A stretch of 64,000 nucleotides of DNA from JAHEDT01 sp963825615 (GCA_963825615.1 CAWGTV010000006.1:372001-436000), one strand, 5' to 3'; counted from the stretch's first letter, positions 1-10,085 are shown. The notes: generated by a model not told the origin, from the sequence alone. Numbers and translations: made by a program.

Positions 1-1
1 C

Positions 2-430
2 GAGCGCGCCGACCTGGAGATCAATGGCCGCGCCCTGTCCATTCTCGGCCTGGACTATCCCTCGTCGACAGATCATCTGCACCAGCTGCAGCAGAACCTC
101 GACCCGCGTCACTTCAACCTGCTGTTATCTCACGTTCCGGCCTTTGCCCATGAACAGCTCAATGAACGGATCAGCCTGATCCTGAGCGGACACACGCACG
201 GCGGCCAGGTCCGTCTGCCGTACCTGCCGCCGTTTTACCTGCCGCGTTATTCCGGCCGTTTCGTGTCCGGCTTCTACCAGGTCAGCCAGCACCGGATTCC
301 CCTGTATGTCAGTCGTGGGGTCGGTACCAGCGTTCTGCCCTTAAGGTTTCTCTGTCGCCCGGAGATTACCGTATTCGATCTCGGCAACCCGCTCCTCACA
401 CAGAGTCCAGAAAGCTCTGCAAACGTTTGA
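2..430 (+). CDS. Metallophosphoesterase, C-terminal part (cut by window edge)
   Basis: This is the C-terminal 142 residues of a calcineurin-like metallophosphoesterase of the YkuE/UPF0046 type. The visible metal-ligand signatures are LLLSHVP and the SGHTHGGQ block, which carry the histidines of the last phosphoesterase motifs. The N-terminal metal ligands and start codon lie outside the window. The stop at 428-430 overlaps the 3' end of the convergent aroF gene by about 35 bp. Relatives are membrane-associated phosphatases of unsettled substrate, so only the family is assigned. Confidence 0.85.
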   Translation, partial: ERADLEINGRALSILGLDYPSSTDHLHQLQQNLDPRHFNLLLSHVPAFAHEQLNERISLILSGHTHGGQVRLPYLPPFYLPRYSGRFVSGFYQVSQHRIPLYVSRGVGTSVLPLRFLCRPEITVFDLGNPLLTQSPESSANV

Positions 431-1410
431 GTTCGGCGACCAACTTGGCGAAACCTTCAGGGGTGAGACTCTGCGCACCGTCGCACAGGGCCCGATCCGG
501 ATCCGGATGGACTTCGACCATGACCCCGTGGGCACCGACCACGATCGCCGCCTTGGCCATCGGCCCGACCAGGCTGCGCCGTCCGGTCGCGTGACTGGGA
601 TCGACCACGATCGGCAGGTGGCTCATTTCACGGATCAGGGGAACAATGCTCAGGTCCAGAGTGTTGCGGGTGGCCCGTTCGAAAGTCCGGATGCCTCGCT
701 CGCAGAGGATGACATTGGGATTGCCTTCAGCGAGGATATATTCGGCCGCGGAGAGAAATTCCTCGATGGTGGCACTCATGCCGCGCTTGAGCAGGACCGG
801 GTGACCGGTCTTGCCAACCTCCTTGAGCAGATCGAAGTTCTGCATGTTGCGGGCACCGACCTGCAGGACATCCGCATAGCGGCAGATCGATTTCCAGCTG
901 TTCGATGCGCATGACCTCGGTAATCACCGGCAACCCCTCAGCATCACCGGCCTGGCGCAGGTATTTCAGACCCTCGATCCCAAGCCCCTGAAAGCTGTGC
1001 GGCCCGGTGCGCGGCTTGAACGCACCGCCACGCAGCATCTGGGCACCGTTTTCCTTGACCAGGCGCGCAGCAGCCAGCATCTGCGCCTCGCTCTCCACCG
1101 TGCAAGGGCCGGCGATCAGCACCGGCGGCTGGCCATCGCCGAACTTGACGCCGCCGGCTTCGACCACCGAGGATTCGGGATGAAAGTCACGAGAAACCAA
1201 CTTGTAGGGTTTGCTGACGTGGATGACTTCGCGCACCCCGGGAAGTTCGCGGATCGTCGTGTCATCAACGTAGCCCTGGTTGCCAAGGACGCCGATGGCC
1301 GTGCGCAAACTGCCGGGGATCGGCTCGGCAATCAGCCCCATGGCAACCACAGCATCGGTAACCGCCTGGACCTGTTCATCCGTTGCCGTATGATGCATAA
1401 CTATCAACAT
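396..1410 (-). CDS. aroF: 3-deoxy-7-phosphoheptulonate synthase (DAHP synthase), one doubled wobble
   Basis: It condenses phosphoenolpyruvate and erythrose-4-phosphate in the first step of aromatic amino acid synthesis. The protein is the short bacterial type with an N-terminal ferredoxin/ACT-like regulatory domain (residues 1-70, starting MLIVMHHTATDEQ) and a TIM-barrel with the IAGPCTVES, KPRTGPHSFQG and VGARNMQNF blocks and the VVDPSHATG motif. The frame breaks near 882-886. One extra base sits in either GA[T/C] TGC or CT[G/C] CGC, and removing either base gives a continuous 337-residue protein. I read this as a consensus artefact, not gene decay. The gene is convergent with the metallophosphoesterase. 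Confidence 0.93.
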
Positions 1411-1588
1411 AGGAAAACTCCTTAAACAAGTTCAAGAACGTGTCTTTTCGTACCGGCCAGCATAACTGATTCAGATTACTTGTGCCGAGAGATGTTTTCA
1501 AGCTCTTTCCCGGTTTCCACACTTGGCGCGGAAGATAATTTTCGCTATGCTGTGCAAACCTTCTCGAGAAGATGGCCAAGGAGACAAG

Positions 1589-1933
1589 ATGAAGCGCACA
1601 TTGCTGGTCACCGCTGTCATCACTGTGCTGAGCCTGTCGGTTATGGCGTTTGGCAGCCCGGCAATAGATGACGGCCAGGCGCGCAAGCTGATCAACTCCC
1701 AGGGGTGCAAAGCCTGTCACGCCCTGGAAGCACACGGAGGAACGGCAGCGCCTAGCTTCGAAGCGATGCGCGCCACGCTCTCCCGCACGGAGATCCGCCT
1801 CCAGCTTATCAATCCTGAGCACCGTCACGGCAAAGGCAGAATCGCGGACTTCAGCAACCTTACTGCGGCGGAGGTCGACGCGCTGGTCGTCTTCATCAAA
1901 CCGGAACCATCACTTGGTGGGACTTCAAACTAG
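1589..1933 (+). CDS. Small secreted c-type cytochrome
   Basis: A 114-residue protein. The N-terminus is a signal peptide: the basic start MKRT, a hydrophobic stretch to about residue 20, then an Ala/Gly-Ser region. One heme-binding site CKACH follows at about residues 38-42. I chose the ATG at 1589 because it has AGGAGACAAG directly upstream and gives a clean signal peptide; an upstream in-frame ATG at 1523 would bury it. The size and single CxxCH suggest a periplasmic monoheme electron carrier. A possible Met axial ligand (SFEAMRATL) is present. The redox partner is unknown. Confidence 0.8.
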   Translation: MKRTLLVTAVITVLSLSVMAFGSPAIDDGQARKLINSQGCKACHALEAHGGTAAPSFEAMRATLSRTEIRLQLINPEHRHGKGRIADFSNLTAAEVDALVVFIKPEPSLGGTSN

Positions 1934-1994
1934 CGGCCTCCCTAAACATTTCGTCTTTGCGTTAGCTTTTTACTCAGTCCCATTGGATGAACAG

Positions 1995-2696
1995 ATGACT
2001 CAACGCATCATCCCGAACACTTCGCCCAACTTTATTGCCGACAGTACTTTAGATAACCCTCTGAATTTACCGGCAATCTTTGGCAACTCCAGGCCGCTGG
2101 CGCTGGAGATTGGCTGCGGCACCGGCCACTTCGTCCTCGAACAGGCCCTCCGCCAGCCGGACATGAATTTTCTCGCCATCGATATCTACAACAAGGGGTG
2201 CCTGAGAACCTGCGCCAAAATCGACGAAGCCGGCGTGCAGAACGTCCGCGTCATGCGCGTCGAAGCACGCTGGTTGCTGGACAAGGGACTGCAGCCCGAG
2301 AGTCTTGCCGCCATCTACATCAACTGCCCTGATCCCTGGCCGAAGAAGCGACATCGGCGCAGACGCCTGGTCAACCGTGACTTTCTTGTCGTCATGGCCC
2401 ACTACCTGGTCCCGGATGGCGACTTCTTTTTCAGTACCGATTTCGATGATTACGCGGCGGACGTCGCCGGACAGTTCCGCGACCTGACCGGTTACCGCAA
2501 CATGCTGCAAACAGACTGGGCGCAGGCCCTGCCCGACTATCCGATCTCCAAATACATGCAGCGTTTTCTCGACCGGGGCCAGCACATCCATTTCGTTCAC
2601 CAGCGGCGCGATGCAGCGGTCTGCCGTGACCAACTGCCCTCCCCGACGGTCCAGCGCGGCTTTCGCATCGACTGGCAAAAGGCTGAAAATGACTGA
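1995..2696 (+). CDS. trmB: tRNA (guanine-N7-)-methyltransferase
   Basis: It makes m7G46 in tRNA using S-adenosylmethionine. The SAM-binding motif LALEIGCGTGHFVLE and the TrmB hallmark INCPDPWPKKRHRRRRLV are both present, as is the C-terminal FSTDFDDYA region. The protein is 233 residues from the ATG at 1995; a longer in-frame extension to 1914 lacks family similarity. Its stop overlaps the truD start (ATGACTGA), so the two tRNA-modification genes are likely translationally coupled. Confidence 0.93.
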   Translation: MTQRIIPNTSPNFIADSTLDNPLNLPAIFGNSRPLALEIGCGTGHFVLEQALRQPDMNFLAIDIYNKGCLRTCAKIDEAGVQNVRVMRVEARWLLDKGLQPESLAAIYINCPDPWPKKRHRRRRLVNRDFLVVMAHYLVPDGDFFFSTDFDDYAADVAGQFRDLTGYRNMLQTDWAQALPDYPISKYMQRFLDRGQHIHFVHQRRDAAVCRDQLPSPTVQRGFRIDWQKAEND

Positions 2697-3892
2697 ATTC
2701 CTGACCTCGCAGCTGCCGGGGACAGGAGGCAGCATTCGCCAACAACCAGAGGATTTCCAGGTTGACGAGCTGCCCCTGTACGAGCCCTGCGGTGAAGGCG
2801 ATCACCTTTACCTGCACGTCGAGAAGTGCGGCCTGACGACCTATGACCTCCTGCGGGAACTCGCCGCCGCCCTCAACTGCAACGAACGCGACCTCGGTTA
2901 TGCCGGCCTCAAGGACGCCCGGGCGATCACCCGGCAGACAGTGTCCGTGCCATTATGCCGGCCCGAGGACGTCAAGGGGCTGCAAATCCCCGGGGTAACC
3001 ATCCTCTCGGCGGTTTTGCATCGCAACAAACTGCGCCCCGGTCATTTGGCCGGCAACCGCTTCCGGATTCGCGTTCATCAACCTGAACCAGCAGCACGGC
3101 AACGTGCCGACGCGATCCTCGGCGTTCTCGAGGATCTCGGTGTGCCCAATCGCTTTGGCGAGCAGCGCTACGGCGCCCTGGGCAATTCACATCAGCATCG
3201 GCAGGGCGATTCTGCACGGTGATTTCAACAGTGCCGTCGATGCAATTATCGGCGATCCAGCCGATATCAACCATCCAGGCTGGCAGCAGGCCGCCGCAGC
3301 CTACCGCAGCGCAGACCTGGCCACGGCAATCGCAAAGCTGCCCCGCCACTGCAGACCGGAGCGGCAGCTGCTCGAGATGATCAGGGCCGGCAAGAGTCCG
3401 CAGCAGGCCGTCGGCGCCATGCCCCGCAAGCTGCTGAGGCTCTATCTTTCAGCCTACCAGTCAAGCCTCTTTGACCGCCTGGTCGACATGCGCCTGGGTT
3501 CTCTGGAAAGACTCTGGCCCGGCGATCTGGCGTACAAGCACAGCAACGGCGCCTGCTTCCTGGTCAAAGATCCGACGGCTGAACAGCCGCGTGCCGACGC
3601 CTTCGAGGTCAGCCCGACGGCACCCCTGTACGGTTACAAAATAAAGCTTGCCGAGGGACAGGCCGGCCTGCTCGAACAGAGCCTGCTCGACAAGGAGAAG
3701 CTCACCCTCGAGGCATTCCACCTGTCCGGAGGGTTGGCCATGGAAGGCGAGCGCCGCCCCTTGCGGGTGCCGATCGCAGCGCCGGAATGCCGCATGGACG
3801 GCGATGACCTGCTGCTCAGTTTTTCGTTACCGAAAGGCAGTTTCGCGACCACAGTGCTTGCTGAAGTTATGAAAACTGGGATAATTACCTGA
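2689..3892 (+). CDS. truD: tRNA pseudouridine(13) synthase, one doubled wobble
   Basis: TruD converts U13 of tRNA(Glu) to pseudouridine. The catalytic-Asp motif is visible as GYAGLKDARAITRQ, and the NRFGEQRYG block follows. The frame is lost at T3192/C3193, where a His codon reads CA[T/C]. Deleting either base yields GNSH-S-IGRAIL and a 400-residue protein. The start overlaps trmB by 8 bp. The C-terminal half, including the insertion domain, is otherwise uninterrupted. Confidence 0.92.
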
Positions 3893-4015
3893 AGTTGGCA
3901 GCCCGCTTGCATTGACTTGAGCCAAGGAGTCTCGCCACGCCGAGAGAGCGGCATTTCCGCACGCTTTGGAACCTTGCTACGGATTGTTAGTCGTTGTCCA
4001 CAGGAGGAGAAGGCC

Positions 4016-4345
4016 ATGTTGCCACCCACCGAACCAGCCCCGCCAAGCAGAGAAGATCTGCGCATCAATTTCTTCCACCCCCGGCCCGGGTTCATGCGCA
4101 AAGAGGTCACGATCATCTGGATCACGCTGGCCGCCTGGGCGATCATGACCTTCGGCATGCCGATCCACCTGGCCATCACCCACAACGATCCGGTCAGCAC
4201 CTTGGCCGAAGTGCCCTACATATTCGGCATCCCGGCCTATTTCTGGTTTAGCGGGCAATTCCTGATCCTCTGGTTCATCTTTCTCTGTTTTTTCTTCAAT
4301 GTCCTGATCGACTGGCTGACGTCCAGTTACCGCAGGCGGCGCTAG
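4016..4345 (+). CDS. DUF4212 small subunit of a sodium/solute symporter
   Basis: A 109-residue membrane protein with two predicted transmembrane helices (about residues 38-60 and 78-102) separated by a conserved loop containing FGIPAYFWFSGQF. This is the DUF4212 family, which is nearly always encoded directly before an SSS-family symporter, as here (4359). The start at 4016 is supported by AGGAGGAGAAGG just upstream. It probably helps assemble or stabilise the transporter; this role is inferred from gene pairing. Confidence 0.85.
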   Translation: MLPPTEPAPPSREDLRINFFHPRPGFMRKEVTIIWITLAAWAIMTFGMPIHLAITHNDPVSTLAEVPYIFGIPAYFWFSGQFLILWFIFLCFFFNVLIDWLTSSYRRRR

Positions 4346-4358
4346 GAAGGTGGCAATC

Positions 4359-5879
4359 ATGGAGCAATCAGTTAAATTCACGCCATTTTTCCTGCTCGGC
4401 TGTGTACTTATCTTCTCTGTGCTCATCGGCCTGCTGACCCGACGGCACGACAAGGGTGGCTACGGCATCCAGGTCCGTTCGATCGGCCATGCCAGGATCG
4501 GCGCCGCCATCGCGTCGAACTGGATGAGCGCCGCGTCCTTTCTCGGTATAGCCGGAGTATTTTTCCTGCACGGCTACTTCGCCTTCGCCTACATTCTTGG
4601 CTGGACGGGCGGCTATGTCCTGCTGCTGGTGCTGATGGGCAGCCAGATCCGCCGGTTTGGCAAGTACACCGCACCCGACTTCGTCGAGGCACGCTACGAC
4701 TCTTCGGTCGCGCGGGTCTTTTCTGCCGTCATCGCCATCATCATCTCACTGATCTACTGTGTCGCCCAGTACAAGGGGATCGGCATGGTGTTCGCCTGGA
4801 TGCTCGGCATCGACTATACCGAGGCCCTGGTGTTCGGCACCGTGGTGACGCTGCTCTTCCTGATGATCGCCGGTGCCCTGAAAGCATCGCGCAACCAGCA
4901 GATGCACTACCTGATTCTGATCCTCTCTTTCGTGATTCCGTTGATGATGATTGCCAAAAAGCTCGGCTACAACTGGCTGGTGCCCCAGTTCAGTTACGGC
5001 AGCGCCCTGCGTGACCTGCCGGCCAAGGTCTCGATCGACTACCTGTACCCCTGGACTTTCGGTACGCCTTACGAGTGGATTGCTCTCTGCTTCACCCTGA
5101 TGGTCGGCACCGCCGGGCTGCCCCATGTCCTCTCACGGTTCTACACGGTGCCGAATAATCGTGACGCCCGCTGGGGGGTCGTCTGGGGGCTGTTCTTTAT
5201 CGGTCTGCTCTACTGGAGCGCACCGGCATTCGGCGCCTTTGCCCGCTCCTGGCTGGCAAGTTCAGGGACCGAACTCGATCCGGTTGCCGCACAGGCCCTG
5301 GCCGATATTATCGTCATCAAGACCGCCGAATGGGTCGGCCTCAACGAAATCCTGGTCAGCGTGCTGGCCATCGGCGGGATTCTCGCCGCCATCAGCACCA
5401 TCACCGGGCTGCTGGTCACGGGCGCCGGGGCGATCTCCTACGACATCTATTACCGCCTGATCAACCCCAAGGCCAGCGAGCGTCACCTGCTGCTGGTCGC
5501 CAAGGGAGCCCTGCTGGTCCTGGCGTTGCTGGTGCTGGTGATCGCGGTCAACCCGCCCGGCATGATCGCACAGATCACCGCGGTCGCCTTCGCCCTGGCC
5601 GGCAACACCCTCTTTCCGGTTTTTCTGCTTGGCATCTGGTGGGACCGGGCCAACAAGTACGGCGCCATCGCCGGCATGCTGGTCGGCACAGTCATCACCT
5701 TTGCACCAATCCTGTTCGGGCATCTCCTGCCGAGCCTGCGTGCGGTGCTGCCACCCACGTCTTCAGCCCTGATCGGTGCGCCGGTGGTCATTCTCACCAT
5801 GATCATCGTGTCCCGCCTGACACCGCCTCCACCGGATCACTTGCGACGCTTCCTGGTCGAAAAAGTCCACAGTCCATGA
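4359..5879 (+). CDS. Sodium:solute symporter (SSS family, VC_2705-like)
   Basis: An integral membrane protein of 506 residues with about 13 hydrophobic segments. Family hallmarks are IASNWMSAASFLGIAG near the N-terminus, the GTAGLPHVLSRFYTV region in the middle and a long C-terminal helix set. Preference for short monocarboxylates such as acetate or propionate is plausible from the family and from the acetate-oxidising lifestyle suggested by the window, but the substrate is not shown by the sequence. The GTG at 4350 is also in frame; the ATG at 4359 has the better spacing to AGGAAGGTGG. It lies 13 bp after the DUF4212 gene. Confidence 0.87.
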   Translation: MEQSVKFTPFFLLGCVLIFSVLIGLLTRRHDKGGYGIQVRSIGHARIGAAIASNWMSAASFLGIAGVFFLHGYFAFAYILGWTGGYVLLLVLMGSQIRRFGKYTAPDFVEARYDSSVARVFSAVIAIIISLIYCVAQYKGIGMVFAWMLGIDYTEALVFGTVVTLLFLMIAGALKASRNQQMHYLILILSFVIPLMMIAKKLGYNWLVPQFSYGSALRDLPAKVSIDYLYPWTFGTPYEWIALCFTLMVGTAGLPHVLSRFYTVPNNRDARWGVVWGLFFIGLLYWSAPAFGAFARSWLASSGTELDPVAAQALADIIVIKTAEWVGLNEILVSVLAIGGILAAISTITGLLVTGAGAISYDIYYRLINPKASERHLLLVAKGALLVLALLVLVIAVNPPGMIAQITAVAFALAGNTLFPVFLLGIWWDRANKYGAIAGMLVGTVITFAPILFGHLLPSLRAVLPPTSSALIGAPVVILTMIIVSRLTPPPPDHLRRFLVEKVHSP

Positions 5880-5977
5880 GTGTGGCAGCGGCCGCGTCTC
5901 GACGTTGACCTCCGTGTCAGCCTTACGGTAATCTGCAAACAACTAAAATGGCGTTTTATTAGCTGACGATTTTATAA

Positions 5978-6799
5978 ATGAAGTTGATCTTATCCGCAGG
6001 CAGTCTTTTCACCTTACCACCGACCCAGGTCTTTGAAATGGCCAGGGATGTCGGTTTCGACGGCATGGAAATCATCATCAACCATGACTTTGCCGGGTCG
6101 CAATACCTCGGACACCTGCAGGAACTGCAAAGCATTCTCCCGGTTTTCTCCCTTCACGCCCCCTTCTTTGAGATCGACGGCTGGGGGAATAAGAGCGACC
6201 AGCTGAAGCGCTGTGCCGATCTGGCGCTGGCAGCCGGGGTTCCCCTGATCAACTTTCACCCGCCCAACTGGCTCTCTTTCGAATTCAAGTTCTGGATGTG
6301 GCTGAAGAATATCAAGGACTTTCAGTCCGAGATCGGTCAGAACGGCGTCCTCATCACCATGGAAAACATGCCCTGTCTGCCACAGTTCAAGATGAACCCC
6401 TACCTGCTGTCAAAGATCGACAGCATGGTCCGCTTCATGGAGGAGCGCAATCTTTACCTGACCTTTGACACCGCTCACTGCGGCTCGATGCATACAGACT
6501 TTCTCAGCGATTTTCATGAGTTTTACGATTCTGGCAGGATGCGCAACATTCACTTCTCCGACTATGGCAACGGCCGTGAGCATCTCCTGCCCGGCCATGG
6601 CGCTCTCCCCTTGACCCGTTTTCTCAACCACCTGCAGGAAACCGAATACGACCACACTCTGGTGCTGGAACTCTCCCCTTATGAATTCCCTAAAGAGCCG
6701 AACATGATCAAGGAAACATTGCGCGAAATCTTCTCATACCTGTGCCAGGAAACCAGGCATCTTAAACCCCGCACAAGTGACGTTGCAGTCAGGTCTTGA
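5978..6799 (+). CDS. Sugar phosphate isomerase/epimerase (xylose isomerase-like TIM barrel)
   Basis: A 273-residue protein of the AP endonuclease 2/xylose isomerase-like family. Metal-ligand positions of the barrel are visible as SLHAPFFEIDGWG, LINFHPPNW, ITMENMP, LTFDTAHCGSMH and NIHFSDYGNGREHLLPGHG, a typical Glu/His/Asp series. The family covers isomerases, epimerases and nucleases, so the substrate is open. The start ATG has only a weak ribosome site. It is a single gene with no obvious operon partner. Confidence 0.75.
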   Translation: MKLILSAGSLFTLPPTQVFEMARDVGFDGMEIIINHDFAGSQYLGHLQELQSILPVFSLHAPFFEIDGWGNKSDQLKRCADLALAAGVPLINFHPPNWLSFEFKFWMWLKNIKDFQSEIGQNGVLITMENMPCLPQFKMNPYLLSKIDSMVRFMEERNLYLTFDTAHCGSMHTDFLSDFHEFYDSGRMRNIHFSDYGNGREHLLPGHGALPLTRFLNHLQETEYDHTLVLELSPYEFPKEPNMIKETLREIFSYLCQETRHLKPRTSDVAVRS

Positions 6800-6979
6800 A
6801 AGTTTTTTTGAACAGGAGAATGACAGGACGAAATTAGCAGGAACATTTTATTATACATACGTCAGCGGGGGTGCCCTGAAGAGAGGTGTTAAAGAGAGCG
6901 TTGCAATCAAGTACGGGCTCTGCATTCGGTGGCCCAGAAGGTTTGGCCGCGGGAAACCCGGCGACACAAGAGCCGACAA

Positions 6980-7432
6980 TCAGCGCACGATATAAACCGA
7001 GCAGTGGGCGTGGAGAGAAATTTTCGTCGACACGCTGCCTAACAGGGTGCGCTTCATGCGTCCCTTACCGGAAGAACCGACCACAATCACGTCACACCCT
7101 TTCTCCTCCGCCATGAGCATCAGTTCCTCGGCGGGATCACCGTACACGACCAGCGATTCGAACTGGACATCGGCTTCAGAAGCAGCTTTTTCAACTACGT
7201 AGAAGAGACGGTCGCGCTTTTCCTGCCAGCCAGGCATTTCGGTAGCAGGTTTGTCCGGGAAAAAATCGGTAAAAGATGGCGTTTTCATGCTCGGCAGAAC
7301 CATTACCGCATAAAGCCGACTTTTGAATTTTGCTCCGGAAATTGAGGCCAGTCGAACAGCTTCTTCGGCCGCTTTATCGGATTGAGGTGAACCGTCGATG
7401 GCAACGATAATTTTCTTGCTCAGTGTCAACAT
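6980..7432 (-). CDS. Universal stress protein
   Basis: A 150-residue UspA-fold protein. It begins with a beta strand plus loop IIVAIDGSPQSDKA and ends with the ATP-binding signature VGSSGKGRMKRTLLGS (G-2X-G-9X-G-S/T), so nucleotide binding is expected. I use the ATG at 7432, which follows GGGAG by 8 bp, rather than an in-frame ATG five codons upstream. It is divergent from the iclR-type gene and is transcribed alone. Confidence 0.9.
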   Translation of the reverse strand: MLTLSKKIIVAIDGSPQSDKAAEEAVRLASISGAKFKSRLYAVMVLPSMKTPSFTDFFPDKPATEMPGWQEKRDRLFYVVEKAASEADVQFESLVVYGDPAEELMLMAEEKGCDVIVVGSSGKGRMKRTLLGSVSTKISLHAHCSVYIVR

Positions 7433-7631
7433 GCCGAAGTCTCCCAAGGTTCATTAGACTGAATTTACCCGTCGCCCTGCGACGTGTCAACTGCTGCACA
7501 TATTCAAGAAAAGAAACTTATCTGTTTGACTTCTATAAAACACTATTTTAAAATTCAATGAGTAAATGGCAAGAAAAGAATAAAAGCAATTACAGCGCAA
7601 AGCCATTTATCACAAAAAATTCCATTCTGGC

Positions 7632-7660
7632 TTGACAGTTTACGCTGGTTTGGATAGAAA
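7632..7660 (+). promoter_or_regulatory. Candidate sigma-70 promoter for the IclR-type gene
   Basis: TTGACA at 7632-7637 is followed after 17 bp by TAGAAA at 7655-7660. It lies 56 bp before the start codon in an AT-rich 283-bp intergenic stretch. Otherwise that stretch shows no gene. Confidence 0.5.
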
Positions 7661-7715
7661 ATGACCCTTAAATAAATTTTTGTCTTATTAATTTCCAATT
7701 AAGGATTTTCAAACA

Positions 7716-8499
7716 ATGGCCAGGAAAGAAAAATCCGAATATATCATACAGGCGGTATCGCACGCCCTGGACCTGCTTGAGCAGTTTCATGACGATGTGG
7801 ATGAGCTCGGCGTCACAGAACTCAGCAAGCGCCTTAAATTGCACAAGAATAACGTCTTTCGCCTCTTGGCTACCCTTGAGTCCCGCGGCTATATAGAACA
7901 GAACAAGGCCACGGAGAACTACCGTCTCGGGCTCAAGGCTCTTGAACTCGGTCAAACCTTCATTAAGCAGATGGGGCTGTTGCGCCAGGCGAAACCGATT
8001 CTTGAAAAGATGGTTGCCGACTGCAACGAAACCTGCTACGTCGCCATCTTCAAAGAAGGCCACGTGGTTTACCTTGACACGGTAGAAACCGACATGACGG
8101 TGCGTGTCGTTTCCAGGGTCGGGTCACGCCTGCCGTCCTACTGCACGGCCGCCGGAAAAGTCTACCTGGCGCACATGTCAGAGGATGAGATCAGCGAGAT
8201 CCTGCCGAACGAAGATTTCAGGACCTATACGGAAACAACGATAAAAAACCGCAAGGCCCTCAAGGAAGAGTTGCTAGAAGGTCGCCGAGCAGGGGTACGC
8301 CATCGACAAGGAAGAGCTGGACCTGGGCGTTCACTGCGTTGCTGCGCCGATCCGCGACTATACCCGCCGGATCGTCGGTTCGATCAGCATCTCCGGCCCG
8401 ACCATGCGCCTCAGTGAAGAGCGCATCGCCAAGGAACTGGTGCCGCTTGTCCTGCAGGCCTCCGAAGAACTGTCAACCCGGCTCGGCTATCACAAGTAA
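7716..8499 (+). CDS. IclR-family transcriptional regulator, one doubled wobble
   Basis: A 260-residue regulator with an N-terminal winged helix (ALDLLEQFHDDVDELGVTELSKRLKLHKNNVFRLLATLESRGYIEQN region) and a C-terminal ligand-binding IclR domain (TVRVVSRVGSRLPSYCTAAGKVYLA). The frame breaks at A8279/G8280 inside a Glu codon GA[A/G]. With one base kept the text runs ELLE-VAEQGYAIDKEELDLGVHCVAAPI, which is the canonical family sequence. A strong terminator follows. The target is unknown; the palindrome at 8606-8627 before the hydrolase gene is one candidate site. Confidence 0.88.
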
Positions 8500-8522
8500 A
8501 AACACGTCCATATTCTTACTCG

Positions 8523-8552
8523 AAGCCCCTGCCCTTGCGCAGGGGCTTTTTC
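8523..8552 (+). terminator. Rho-independent terminator after the IclR gene
   Basis: A perfect 10-bp stem, AAGCCCCTGC paired with GCAGGGGCTT around a 6-nt loop, followed by a T run. It begins 24 bp after the iclR-type stop codon. Confidence 0.85.
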
Positions 8553-8605
8553 GTAGGCAGCCCGGCTCCGTACTCCCCTGGCGGATTGACACGCAGTGAC
8601 ACAAT

Positions 8606-8627
8606 GATATCCTTTACTCAGGATATC
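8606..8627. promoter_or_regulatory. Palindromic operator candidate in front of the hydrolase gene
   Basis: GATATCCT-TTACTC-AGGATATC is a perfect 8-bp inverted repeat. It overlaps the likely -10 region of a promoter whose -35 is TTGACA at 8585-8590, 33 bp before the hydrolase ATG. A repressor site fits this position; which regulator binds is not known. Confidence 0.45.
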
Positions 8628-8659
8628 CTTAATGAATCAAGGCACTTAAGAGTTTACCA

Positions 8660-9509
8660 ATGACGCCTGAAAACAGTCGCTTCGACTGCTCAGAGACGCA
8701 CCCTGGCTGCCGGACGCTCCGTCGCGAAGCTGGTCAGCAAGGGGTTACCAATCCGGACGATCTGCCCTTTATGCTCTGCCCGCCGGGAGCAAAAATCGCC
8801 GCGTTGCTGGTCCATGGTTTTAGTGCGACGCCTTGGGAAATGCGGCTCTTGGCGAACGTCCTTGCCGAGGCAGGGATCGCCAGCCTGGCGGTGCGCCTGC
8901 CCGGACATGGCACATCTCCGCAAGATCTCGCCGGGCGGCGCTGGGAAGAGTGGTCACAAGCCGTACTCGATGGGCACCAACTCCTGAACAAGGATTTTCA
9001 GTCAGTTTACGGTATGGGGATGAGTACCGGCTGCCTGCTGTTGCTGGCCACCGCGGAAATGACCCCGTTGCAGCGGCCTGGTCCTGTTTTCTCCTTACCT
9101 GCGCCTGCTGCATCGACTCGCCCCTTATGCCGGATGGCTGCGATGGATTTATCCTTACCACGAAAAAACTGATGAAGATGGGATCATCAGCCACTACTAC
9201 AGCCGTAGACCGGTTGCCGGTATCCACCAGATCAACCGGCTGACACGATCGCTACAACGCCAGCTGGCGCGTATTCGCTGTCCGGTGCTGGCTTTCAATG
9301 GCGAGGGGGATCAAACAGTGGAGATCGCCAGTGGTCGCCAACTTGTCGATGCGCTGGGCAGTGCAGTCAAAATTCACGCGCGGTACGGACCCGACGTGCC
9401 CCACGTCCTGACCCGGGAAGACAACCCCTGCCGCGAGGCTATGTTCGTTCAGGCCGTCCGTTTTGTGCAGGAGCTTGATAACCCAGGGACAATTGTGCGG
9501 GTGAGATAA
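8660..9509 (+). CDS. Alpha/beta hydrolase (carboxylesterase/lipase-like), one doubled wobble
   Basis: A 282-residue alpha/beta hydrolase. The oxyanion-hole region LLVHGFSATPWEM, the nucleophile elbow GMGMSTGC (Ser in GxSxG), the late acid region FNGEGDQTV and the catalytic His in DVPHVL are visible. This arrangement resembles monoacylglycerol lipases and Est30-type carboxylesterases. The frame breaks at G9067/T9068 in a Pro codon CC[G/T]; keeping one base gives EMTPCSGLVLFSPYL. The 3' end overlaps the convergent coaE by about 60 bp. Confidence 0.8.
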
Positions 9510-10085
9510 TGATAAAGAGCGCCTACTGTGGCACGGGTCTGCGGCAACGATCCGGAATTATCAATGACGAAATCGGCCTTCTGGATCTTGTCAGCCTGAG
9601 GCCATTGGGCAGCGATGCGCTGCCTCGCCGCGGATTCACTGAGTTTGTCGCGCTGCAGCAGTCTCGACAGCTGGTTGGCCTGATCGACAACCACCACCAG
9701 GACCAGGTCAACTCGCCTCTCGGCACCGGCTTCGAAAAGCAGGGGCGCTTCGTAAACGATCAGGTCATGGGGCGCAGCCTGCAATGCGGCCAGGCGACAT
9801 TCGGCCAGGTGGGCAATGGCCGGATGCGTGATCGACTCGAGCCGCTGCCTGGCAACCGGGTCGGCAAAAACCTGTTGTGCCAGAACTTCACGGTTGAGGC
9901 TGCCGCCTGGCGTCAGGATCTCTTCACCGAAGACATCGACCAGGCTTCGCCAGCGTCGGGCTGCCGGGATTGACGACTTCCCTGGCAAGGGAGTCAGCGC
10001 TGACCAGAAGGGCCCCGCACTCGACAAAAAAATCGGCTACGGAACTTTTCCCCGAGGCAATGCCGCCGGTAAGGCCAAGAATCAT
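9449..10085 (-). CDS. coaE: Dephospho-CoA kinase, one doubled wobble
   Basis: It phosphorylates dephospho-CoA in the last step of CoA synthesis. The P-loop LTGGIASGKSSV is at residues 5-16, followed by SADSLAREVV, the HP(A)I region and the IVYEAPLLFEAG block. The frame breaks at 9947/9948, an Ala codon GC[G/A] on the coding strand; keeping one base gives PTLASLVDVFGEEIL and a 211-residue protein. The start has AGGAGA 8-13 bp upstream. The start codon shares bases with the first ATG of the divergent acyl-CoA synthetase gene. Confidence 0.92.

Noticed and set aside
6800..6979. Small plus-strand open frames between the isomerase and usp
   Set aside because: No ribosome site, no recognisable domain and atypical codon use; treated as non-coding.
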